NCBI GenBank assembly: GCA_002401455.1
Contig: NVTE01000009.1
Coordinates: forward strand, 1 to 64,000
Direction: 5' to 3'
Source of the DNA: Alphaproteobacteria bacterium
Lineage (GTDB): Bacteria > Pseudomonadota > Alphaproteobacteria > Sphingomonadales > Emcibacteraceae
Length of the DNA stretch: 64,000 nt
In this document: positions 29,794 to 38,075 of the stretch, piece after piece
How the letters are laid out: each line of letters starts with the position of its first letter
Numbering within the stretch: position 1 is the stretch's first letter
Program-made: the position numbers and the translations under genes
Notes under the pieces: model-generated
Databases searched by the model: none
Seen by the model: only the letters and a program-made list of their open reading frames with translations
What the model was told of the DNA's origin: nothing

Positions 29794-32700
29794 ATAAAAC
29801 CGAGCAATTCATAAACGCCGAGGTGCCGCTGCAGGTGGCGTCCACGCCCGAGGGCATGGACGCGCTGTTCCTGGCCCAACTGCTGAATCCTGGCAAGTCT
29901 TCTGAAGGGCCAAATACCCTGCTGCATATTGCCCGTGATGATCACCGCATGAGCAACCTGGCCGACCTGGTGGCCTTCTTCTCGCCGGAGACTGAAATCC
30001 TCACCTTCCCGGCCTGGGACTGCCTGCCTTATGACCGGGTATCACCCAATCCCGACATCAGCGCCAGCCGTATGGCGACCCTGAGCCGTCTGGTCTGGGA
30101 CCCGGCACCAACGACAACCAAACGGCTGGTCCTGACCACCATCAATGCCGCCACCCAGATGATCCCGGAGCGCGACTCCCTCCGTAACCTGTCCTTCTCC
30201 GCCAAGGTCGGCGACCAGCTTGATGTGGAAAAGATGGCGGCATTTCTCAGCCGCAATGGTTACGCCCGGTCCAGCACCGTCATGGAGCATGGCGATTTTG
30301 CCATTCGCGGCGGCCTGATTGATATCTTCCCCGCCGGCCAGGAAACCCCGGTCCGCATCGACCTGTGGGGCGACACCATCGACGTGATCCGGCGCTTTGA
30401 CCCGATCAGCCAGCGCACCGCCGACAAGATCGACGACATCTCGCTGGTGCCCATGAGCGAGGTGATCCTGGACGAGGACAGCATCCGCCGCTTTCGCGGG
30501 GCCTATGTGCGGGAATTCGGCACGGTTCTCAACCAGGACCCGCTGTATGAGGCGGTCAAGGAAGGCCGCAAGCATCAGGGCATGGAACATTGGCTGCCCT
30601 ATTTTCATTATAAGCTCGAAACCCTGTTTGACTATCTGCCCGGCTGTCCGGTCAGCATGGACCATCTGACCACAGAGGCCTTCGCCGACCGCCTGACCGC
30701 CATCAAGGACTATTACCAGTCCCGGAAAGACGCCTACAGTCAATCGAGCAAGAGATCTGGCAAGGGCGCGGCCACCAACCTGTCGAGCTATAAACCGCTG
30801 CCGCCGGAAAAATTATACCTGACCGCCGACCAGTGGCAGACCTGGTGCGAAGCCCGGAAAATTCATCAGTTCACCAGCTTCCGCGCCCCCCCCGCCACCA
30901 ATCATATGGAGCTGGACGGCAAGGTCGGCCGGGATTTTGCCCCCGAACGCCATGACCCGAAACAGAATGTCTATGACGCCCTGCGCCAGCATTGTGTCAA
31001 GCTGCAGGGCCAGGGCAGACAGGTCCTGATCGCCTCCTATAGTGCCGGATCACAGAACCGGCTGGCCCTGGTGCTGAAAGAGCACGGCATGGCCAACCAT
31101 CTGGAGCTGGACAGTTGGGCCCAGGTTAAATCTGGGCGGCAAAACCTGGCACCGGGCACCATCGGCCTGATCGTCCTGCCGCTGGAACATGGCTTTGACA
31201 CCGGAGATCTGGTGATCATCGCCGAGCAGGATATCCTCGGCGATCGCCTGGTGCGCAAGGTCCGCAAATCCCGCAAGGCAGAAAATTTCATCAGCGAAGC
31301 CTCGGCCATCACCCCCGGCGACCTGGTGGTCCATCTGGACCACGGCATCGGCCGTTATGAGGGCCTGCTCACCATTGACGTGAGTGGCGCGGCCCATGAC
31401 TGTGTCCACCTGACCTATCACGGCGGCGACAAGCTTTATGTGCCGGTGGAAAATATCGAAATCCTCAGCCGCTATGGCTCCGAGGGCAGCGACGGCCAGC
31501 TGGACAAGCTGGGCGGTGTCGCCTGGCAGGGTCGTAAAGCCAAGCTGAAAATGCGCATCCGGGATATGGCCGACCAGTTAATCAAGGTTGCCGCCCAACG
31601 GGCCCTGCGCAAAGGGGCCGTCATTCTGCCACCCGAAGGCCTATATGATGAATTCTGCGCCCGCTTCCCCTATACGGAAACCGATGACCAGTTGCGCTCC
31701 ATCGCCGATGTGATCAAAGACCTGGGCAGTGGCAAGCCCATGGACCGGCTAATCTGTGGTGATGTGGGCTTTGGTAAAACCGAAATTGCCCTGCGCACGG
31801 CGTTTCTGGCGGTCATGGAGGGCTATCAGGTGGCGGTCATCGCCCCAACCACCCTGCTGGCCCGTCAGCATTTTAAGACCTTTACTGATCGCTTCCAAGG
31901 CCTGCCGGTGAAAATCGGCCATCTGTCCCGGCTGGTGCCGTCCAAAATCCAGAAGTTGACCAAGGACGAGATGGAAAGGGGCACCTGCGAGATCGTCATC
32001 GGCACCCATGCCCTGCTCAGCAAAACCATTCGTTTCAAGAACCTGGGCATGATCATCATTGATGAGGAACAGCATTTTGGCGTGGTCCATAAAGAACGCC
32101 TGAAAAAGATGAAACATGACGTTCATGTGCTGACCCTGACCGCGACCCCGATCCCGCGCACCCTGCAGCTGGCCATGAGTGGCATGCGCGGCCTGAGCCT
32201 GATTGCGACCCCGCCGGTGGACCGGTTGGCGATCCGGACCTTTGTCCTGCCCATGGACAGCCTGGTGATCCGCGAAGCCCTGATGCGGGAACATTACCGG
32301 GGCGGCCAAAGTTTTTACGTCTGTCCCCGGGTCGCCGACCTGAAGGAAATTGAAGATTTCCTGAAAGAACATGTACCCGAAGTCAAGGCTGTCACCGCCC
32401 ACGGCCAGATGCCCCCGACCCAGATCGAGGACATCATGAATGCTTTCTATGACGGCAAATATGATGTGCTGATTTCCACCACCATCGTCGAATCGGGTCT
32501 GGATATTCCGACCGCCAATACCATGGTCATTCACCGGGCGGATATGTTCGGTCTGGCCCAGCTCTATCAGTTGCGCGGCCGGGTTGGTCGCTCGAAAATC
32601 CGCGCCTATGCCTATCTGACCCTGGAACCGCGCCGCCTGCCGACGCCCCAGGCGGAAAAACGCCTGCAGGTCCTGCAGACCCTGGACACCCTGGGCGCGG

Positions 32701-33320
32701 GCTTCAGCCTGGCCAGTCATGACCTTGATATCCGCGGCGCCGGCAACCTGCTGGGCGAAGAACAGTCGGGCCATATCAAGGAAGTCGGCATGGAGCTCTA
32801 TCAGCAGATGCTGGAAGAAGCCGTGGCCCAGGCCCGGACCGGCATCACCGATGAAGAAATCGACGGCGTCTGGTCGCCCCAGATCAATGTGGGGGCCACG
32901 GTGCTGATACCTGAAAGCTATGTGCCCGACCTGAACCTGCGCATGTCGCTCTACCGACGGCTGGCCGACCTCAGCAACCGTCAGGAAATTGATGGCTTTG
33001 GTGCCGAACTGATTGACCGCTTTGGTGACCTGCCCGAGGAGGTGGAGCATCTGCTGAAAATCATCCTGATCAAGCATTTCTGCCGCCTGGCCGGGATTGA
33101 GAAAATCGAAACCGGCCCCAAGGGCGCCATTGTCACCTTCCGCAAATCAAAATTTGCCAATCCGGCCGGTCTGGTTGAGTTCATCAGCGCCCAGTCCACG
33201 GTCACCAAGCTGCGCTCTGATCACCGGCTGGTCTATGTCCGCAAATGGGCGAAGATTGAGAATCGGCTGCAGGGATCCCTGAACCTGGCCCATGCCTTAG
33301 CTAAGGCGGCGGAAATTTAG
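29790..33320 (+). CDS. mfd: transcription-repair coupling factor Mfd
   Basis: 1176 aa; PGDLVVHLDHGIGRYEGL, RLICGDVGFGKTEIALRTAFLAVM, DEEQHFGVVHKERLKK, QLRGRVGRSKIRAYAYLT. Confidence 0.98.
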   Translation: MNKTEQFINAEVPLQVASTPEGMDALFLAQLLNPGKSSEGPNTLLHIARDDHRMSNLADLVAFFSPETEILTFPAWDCLPYDRVSPNPDISASRMATLSRLVWDPAPTTTKRLVLTTINAATQMIPERDSLRNLSFSAKVGDQLDVEKMAAFLSRNGYARSSTVMEHGDFAIRGGLIDIFPAGQETPVRIDLWGDTIDVIRRFDPISQRTADKIDDISLVPMSEVILDEDSIRRFRGAYVREFGTVLNQDPLYEAVKEGRKHQGMEHWLPYFHYKLETLFDYLPGCPVSMDHLTTEAFADRLTAIKDYYQSRKDAYSQSSKRSGKGAATNLSSYKPLPPEKLYLTADQWQTWCEARKIHQFTSFRAPPATNHMELDGKVGRDFAPERHDPKQNVYDALRQHCVKLQGQGRQVLIASYSAGSQNRLALVLKEHGMANHLELDSWAQVKSGRQNLAPGTIGLIVLPLEHGFDTGDLVIIAEQDILGDRLVRKVRKSRKAENFISEASAITPGDLVVHLDHGIGRYEGLLTIDVSGAAHDCVHLTYHGGDKLYVPVENIEILSRYGSEGSDGQLDKLGGVAWQGRKAKLKMRIRDMADQLIKVAAQRALRKGAVILPPEGLYDEFCARFPYTETDDQLRSIADVIKDLGSGKPMDRLICGDVGFGKTEIALRTAFLAVMEGYQVAVIAPTTLLARQHFKTFTDRFQGLPVKIGHLSRLVPSKIQKLTKDEMERGTCEIVIGTHALLSKTIRFKNLGMIIIDEEQHFGVVHKERLKKMKHDVHVLTLTATPIPRTLQLAMSGMRGLSLIATPPVDRLAIRTFVLPMDSLVIREALMREHYRGGQSFYVCPRVADLKEIEDFLKEHVPEVKAVTAHGQMPPTQIEDIMNAFYDGKYDVLISTTIVESGLDIPTANTMVIHRADMFGLAQLYQLRGRVGRSKIRAYAYLTLEPRRLPTPQAEKRLQVLQTLDTLGAGFSLASHDLDIRGAGNLLGEEQSGHIKEVGMELYQQMLEEAVAQARTGITDEEIDGVWSPQINVGATVLIPESYVPDLNLRMSLYRRLADLSNRQEIDGFGAELIDRFGDLPEEVEHLLKIILIKHFCRLAGIEKIETGPKGAIVTFRKSKFANPAGLVEFISAQSTVTKLRSDHRLVYVRKWAKIENRLQGSLNLAHALAKAAEI

Positions 33321-33352
33321 GGCCATGACATAGATACAATCTTTATCTTTTA

Positions 33353-33367
33353 TTAAGCCATTATTAG
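33353..33367 (+). promoter_or_regulatory. candidate CtrA-like box
   Basis: TTAA-GCCATTA-TTAG, near-match to TTAA-N7-TTAA, upstream of the flagellar rod-type gene at 33429. Confidence 0.3.
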
Positions 33368-33428
33368 ACTTGCCCCCCTATAGTTCAGGGAATCAGGTCA
33401 GAGGACCGCATTCCAGGGAAAGAACATA

Positions 33429-33830
33429 ATGTTCAAGGCGCTGCAGACAAGTGTATCAGGCTTAATTGCTTCCAGCACCCGCTTAAACGTGGCGGCGAGC
33501 AATATCGTCAATGCCCGTGTCGCCTCCTCCCCCAAGGGCACCACCGGCCCCCGGCAGACCTTCAGGGCAGGTTACAGCCCCCAGCGGGTGGCCCAAACCA
33601 CCACAGCCGGCGGCGGCGTCCGGGCCACCGGGGCCCCGGTATCCCCGGCCAGCCTGTCCGTCTATGATCCGACCTCGCCTTTTGCCAATGAACAGGGCGC
33701 GGTTGATATGCCCAATGTCTCCCTGCCCGTTGAAATTTCAGAATTGAGAAGAGCCCGCCATGCCTATGAGGCCAATGCCAAGGTCATAAAAACTCTGGAT
33801 GATACCTTCAAAACTCTCCTGAAAATTTAG
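33429..33830 (+). CDS. flagellar basal-body rod family protein (FlgC-like)
   Basis: FKALQTSVSGLIASSTRLNVAASNIVNARV N-terminus and SLPVEISELRRARHAYEANAKVIKTLDDTFKTLLKI C-terminus. Confidence 0.82.
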   Translation: MFKALQTSVSGLIASSTRLNVAASNIVNARVASSPKGTTGPRQTFRAGYSPQRVAQTTTAGGGVRATGAPVSPASLSVYDPTSPFANEQGAVDMPNVSLPVEISELRRARHAYEANAKVIKTLDDTFKTLLKI

Positions 33831-34002
33831 CAGATATTAATCTCTCCCCCCTATAATGACACGGTCTATCTGAGTACGGCTTATGACCGACCTATGTCTT
33901 TCTTCTAGTTGCCAATGATTTTATTATTTTATACACTTTCAGATCAGCGCCTTTGGGCGCCTTAAGGGCTCTTAAAGCCAATAATGACTAGGGATTAGAT
34001 CA

Positions 34003-34557
34003 ATTAAGTCGGAATTTACACATAAAAAAATCCTCATCGTTGATGATGATGTTTTTTTAGCAAAAATCACCCGGTCCATCCTTGAGATGTTTGAGGTCTC
34101 CTCCGTGCGCCTTGCCGCCAGCAATGCTGAGGCGATCCTCTTATTGGATAATCACAGATTTGATTGTATTTTTGTCGACAATATGATGAGCGAGAAAAAT
34201 GGCCTGGACCTGACCCGACATATTCGCGGGTCAGAAGAGCAGCCAAATCAAAAATCCGCTATTATTCTCTGCACCGCCTTCACCGGGCTGAAGTCGATTA
34301 TTCAAGCAAGGGACGCCGGGGTAACCGAGATTTTGGCCAAGCCGGTATCCCCGGACCAGATTATGGAAAAATTGGGCAATGCCCTCTTCAGTCAGCGCAA
34401 TTTTATTGATACCGATGTCTATGCCGGACCCGACCGCCGACGTCGCATGCGGGGGGCTTTTAGCACCAATGAGCGGCGCAAGGAAAACCCCGCCCCCAGC
34501 ACAGAGGAAGCCGACAAAAATGAGGATGGCGTCCCTCAGGATCAAAAGAGAGCTTAA
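34003..34557 (+). CDS. CheY-like response regulator with C-terminal extension; probable AUU start
   Basis: ORF-track start is 34087, but the in-frame upstream codons read (I)KSEFTHKKILIVDDDVFLAKITRSILEMF, the receiver N-terminus. Nearest in-frame stop TGA is at 33985; no ATG/GTG/TTG lies between. AGGGA precedes ATT at 34003. Confidence 0.7.
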   Translation: MKSEFTHKKILIVDDDVFLAKITRSILEMFEVSSVRLAASNAEAILLLDNHRFDCIFVDNMMSEKNGLDLTRHIRGSEEQPNQKSAIILCTAFTGLKSIIQARDAGVTEILAKPVSPDQIMEKLGNALFSQRNFIDTDVYAGPDRRRRMRGAFSTNERRKENPAPSTEEADKNEDGVPQDQKRA

Positions 34558-34959
34558 ATGGTGATGAATAATTATACCCCCCAACAGCAAAAGATGCTGC
34601 GCCAGGCTCAGGCCGTCATTGATGACGCGAGTGATACCTATGATGAAATATTAAAGGCCCATATTCGGGACTTGAAAGAATCACTGGCCGAAGGAAACCT
34701 GACTGAGTCCTGTCGGGTCTGCTACCGCATCCAGACCCAGGCCACCACATTTGGCTGGCCCCTGGCCTCCGAGATCGCCGGCTGGTTCAAAAGGCTGCTG
34801 AATAGCCAACAGGACAAGGGGCTGGATTCTGCCATCAACGGTTTATTCCTCGACAGTTTAGACATCCTCATCACAGAAGACCTGAAATCCGACTCCCAAG
34901 CTGCCATCAAACTCTGCCTTCACATCGAGTCTGAACTGAAAGCCACAGAAAGTCCTTAA
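34558..34959 (+). CDS. hypothetical helical protein, possibly a degenerate Hpt-like partner of the response regulator
   Basis: 133 aa, starts immediately after the response-regulator stop; CYRIQTQATTFGWPLASEIA resembles an Hpt core with His replaced. Confidence 0.55.
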   Translation: MVMNNYTPQQQKMLRQAQAVIDDASDTYDEILKAHIRDLKESLAEGNLTESCRVCYRIQTQATTFGWPLASEIAGWFKRLLNSQQDKGLDSAINGLFLDSLDILITEDLKSDSQAAIKLCLHIESELKATESP

Positions 34960-35205
34960 CATGAGCCAGAAAGGACCGGCTTTATTCGTAGTGCAACGCC
35001 TGAATATGGTCCGGCTCTTCATCATTTTACGTCTCCGATTCTATACTCGGACACCCCTTAACAGACTGCACAGTTTTTTAGAACCACCTTAAAGTTAATG
35101 AACCAGCCCCCCCCCTGGACAGGTGTTTGCTTGACTTTGTTATTGAGAACAATATCTTGGTCATATTAGCTGAGCAGATAGGATTGTATAATCCGCTTTG
35201 TTGTA

Positions 35206-35886
35206 ATGATGTCAGGGATATATAATATTGTGAGATTTGAATTTAACAATTCACCGTGGAAGATTGCCAATCCACAGCAAAAGAGATTTCTGGGAAAAGC
35301 CATTCCCCCGTTGCCCAATATGCCGAAGGAGGTTGCCCCTCCCGTTTTCTGGACTTGTACGCCGCCGTTTTACCAAAATGTAAATCTCATCTGCATCAGC
35401 CATAATCTGGGCGAGGATGAGAAAATAAATCTATATTATCTTCAGCATTATTCACCAGAAGATAAAGAAAATACCTTTCATTTCCTCAATGGGCTTTCAC
35501 ATCCTATTCACGTCCTTAATTCAAAAATATCTCTTATTCTTGCCCCCGAACATATTCTGGATTATCTCTGCTTTTTTTGCTTTTTTGTTCATGGTGAATC
35601 AGGCCCGTTTTATGTTTTGCGGAACAGAGAAGACCCCGCAATCCCGCAATCCATATGGGCGGGAGATTTTTTCGGTTGTGATTCCCTGAATGATTTATTC
35701 AGAGAACCCTGTGTCACGGTTGCCAATCCTGAAGGAAGCACCCGATATTCTACCTTAATATATTACAGCAACGTGCTATCCATAGCCGACTTTTCTATTC
35801 AGCCCGATGGTATGATTATGATGGAAGAAAGTGAAAGCCTCCTTTCTGACCTGCCGTTTACCCTAAATATTTCCCTAAAAATTTAA
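35206..35886 (+). CDS. uncharacterised protein homologous to the C-terminal domain of the downstream VirD4-like ATPase
   Basis: 226 aa; PPFYQ, LAPEHILDYLCFFC and REPCVTVANPEGSTRYSTLIYYSNVLS match PPFYQ, LRPKHIADYLAFYC and KEPHVLEVRKNSEGITDYYRVNATVLC of the next gene. Confidence 0.75.
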   Translation: MMSGIYNIVRFEFNNSPWKIANPQQKRFLGKAIPPLPNMPKEVAPPVFWTCTPPFYQNVNLICISHNLGEDEKINLYYLQHYSPEDKENTFHFLNGLSHPIHVLNSKISLILAPEHILDYLCFFCFFVHGESGPFYVLRNREDPAIPQSIWAGDFFGCDSLNDLFREPCVTVANPEGSTRYSTLIYYSNVLSIADFSIQPDGMIMMEESESLLSDLPFTLNISLKI

Positions 35887-35899
35887 AAAGGAACGACCC

Positions 35900-38053
35900 G
35901 TGACACGAAAAGTATCAAGCAGTTTACCGGATCAGGGATTATTGGTTGGCTGGTCACTGGAAACGGTCGCCCGTCAGAAAATATTTGGCTTTCATTCGGA
36001 ACGGGATTATCAGAAACCAAGCCAGTTTCTGGAACCTATTCTTCAGGAGGAAGAAGGTCATCTGATAACCATCGCCCCCACGGGCACAGGAAAGGGCGTA
36101 AGCTCCATCATTCCTGCCTTGCTGCGCTACCCCGGCCCAATCGTTGTTATCGACCCAAAGGGTGAGAATTACGCGGTAACCGCCCGCAGGCGTCGGGAAA
36201 TGGGACAAAAAGTTGTGGTATTAGACCCGTTTGAAATAACCGATGCCTCCCGTCTGGACAGGGCAAGATTTAACCCGCTGGATTTTATTTCCCCAACGTC
36301 CGATAGCCTCATTGAAGATACGGAAATGCTCGCCGCCATACTGGCAGGGGAAGAATTGGCAACCGCCCGCGAGGTCTTCTGGCCACGAATGGGCTATCAG
36401 TTGATCGTTTTTATTATTCTTTATCAATTCAGAACACTTCCGCCGGAAAAATGGACCCTGCTGGAGACCCGACGAATCATTGGTCAAGGGCCGGAAGCCT
36501 TGGGCAAAATTGGTGAGGAGGTCATGAAAGGAAATGATGAAATATTAAAAAGTCAGGCTGGTCTGGTCTTAAATCCTGCTGACAGCACTGTTGGCGGTTA
36601 CTGGGCCCATGCCCAGTCTATGTTGAGCTTTCTCAAAGGCCGCCTGCTTGAGAAGAACCTGATTAAGTCAACCTTTTCACTGGATGACATTGTTGAAAAC
36701 AAACCAATCACGCTATATCTGGTGATCCCGCCTGAAAAACTCACATCACATAAGGCCTTGATGCGATTATGGTTGAGTACAATTGTCTCTGCCATCAGTT
36801 GCCGAACAATTCGTCCAAAAACACCAACGTTGATGATATTGGATGAGGCCGCCCAGCTTGGCCATATGCCTCAAATCGAAGACGCCATCACCCTGTTGAG
36901 AGGATACGGCGTGAAAGTGTGGAGTTTCTGGCAGGACCTGTCACAAATAAAAAAACTCTATCCCGTCAGTTGGGAAACCATCCTTAACAACTGTGCCGTA
37001 CAACAATTTTTTGGCCAGACGACGGAACTTGCGGCCCGGGCAGTCCATGATGTGAGCGGCTATGGCTCAGCGGGAGAAATCCGACGCCTTGACCGTAGCG
37101 AAATGGTATTAAGTATCGGCGGGGACAGTCCTGTCATTGTGCAAAAGCCAAATTATCTGGAGGATGAGCCCTTCAAAGGTTTATTTGACCAAAACCCTTT
37201 TTACCGTGATGCAGAAGACGTCAAACAGATCGGACGGTCTCAACGTATTTTCCGACGCCATGACCCGTTAGCCAAATTGAGGCGACAGGGACCACGAAAA
37301 GGCCGAACCGGAACCTCTTATCCCTCAATAACCAGAGAGGCGGATCTGGACCGCCGTCTGCATAGTCATCCGATTTCTGCTGAACGCTGGCAAGAGGTCC
37401 CCGAGGATGAGAAGGCATCCCTTTTGGAACAAGTGGAGCAACTCTATTGGATGCCTTATTTTTCCGATGGGGAGAATGTGACCCTGCGGTGCTGGCAGCC
37501 GCCCTTTTATCAGGACGCCTGGCATTTTGAACTTCGGCTCGAAATTGATGGCCAGACAAAATTTGGATATTTTCTGATACAGGAAGATAAAATATATCCC
37601 TTCACCGGCGGCGAGATGGAGATCATAGAATTAAACAATGAGCTAACCTTAGATTTAAGGCCGAAACATATTGCCGACTATCTGGCCTTTTACTGTGCAA
37701 ACTACATCAGTCCCTACGGGCGGTTATTTTTAGTGGACCATCCCGATGAACTGGTTTTAGTTGAGGATGTGGATAAAGCCTATTATCAGGCCATCTGTGA
37801 CGAGCTTAAGGAACCCCATGTCCTTGAGGTACGCAAAAATTCCGAGGGCATAACGGATTACTACCGGGTGAATGCGACGGTCCTGTGTGGGGATACCCTG
37901 TCCCGTATTACCTTTGGCGTTCATACGTCAGGATGTGTGGACATGGACGAAATAGAAGTCCTCTTTGCAGAAGTTCCAACCCTCAGCCAAAATTTTCTTA
38001 GAATCGCCGACCTGATCTGGCGGGAGAAAGCCGACACGAATAATACCGTTTAG
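35900..38053 (+). CDS. soluble VirD4/TraG-like (type IV coupling protein-like) ATPase with novel C-terminal domain
   Basis: 717 aa; Walker A ITIAPTGTGKGVSSIIPALLRYPGPIVVIDPKGENYAVTARRR, LMILDEAAQLGHMPQIEDAITLLRGYGVKVWSFWQDLSQIKKLYP; no N-terminal TM helices. Confidence 0.88.
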   Translation: MTRKVSSSLPDQGLLVGWSLETVARQKIFGFHSERDYQKPSQFLEPILQEEEGHLITIAPTGTGKGVSSIIPALLRYPGPIVVIDPKGENYAVTARRRREMGQKVVVLDPFEITDASRLDRARFNPLDFISPTSDSLIEDTEMLAAILAGEELATAREVFWPRMGYQLIVFIILYQFRTLPPEKWTLLETRRIIGQGPEALGKIGEEVMKGNDEILKSQAGLVLNPADSTVGGYWAHAQSMLSFLKGRLLEKNLIKSTFSLDDIVENKPITLYLVIPPEKLTSHKALMRLWLSTIVSAISCRTIRPKTPTLMILDEAAQLGHMPQIEDAITLLRGYGVKVWSFWQDLSQIKKLYPVSWETILNNCAVQQFFGQTTELAARAVHDVSGYGSAGEIRRLDRSEMVLSIGGDSPVIVQKPNYLEDEPFKGLFDQNPFYRDAEDVKQIGRSQRIFRRHDPLAKLRRQGPRKGRTGTSYPSITREADLDRRLHSHPISAERWQEVPEDEKASLLEQVEQLYWMPYFSDGENVTLRCWQPPFYQDAWHFELRLEIDGQTKFGYFLIQEDKIYPFTGGEMEIIELNNELTLDLRPKHIADYLAFYCANYISPYGRLFLVDHPDELVLVEDVDKAYYQAICDELKEPHVLEVRKNSEGITDYYRVNATVLCGDTLSRITFGVHTSGCVDMDEIEVLFAEVPTLSQNFLRIADLIWREKADTNNTV

Positions 38054-38075
38054 GGACCAGAATTTACTCCCTGCA

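Noticed and set aside
31749-33077. 442-aa minus-strand ORF opposite mfd
   Set aside because: Antisense shadow ORF within a strongly supported mfd coding region; low-complexity translation without a recognisable domain.
35900-38053. Interpretation as part of a conjugative T4SS/ICE
   Set aside because: No VirB, relaxase, TraI-like or integrase gene is present in the window and the protein lacks N-terminal TM helices; cannot be excluded for sequence outside the window.
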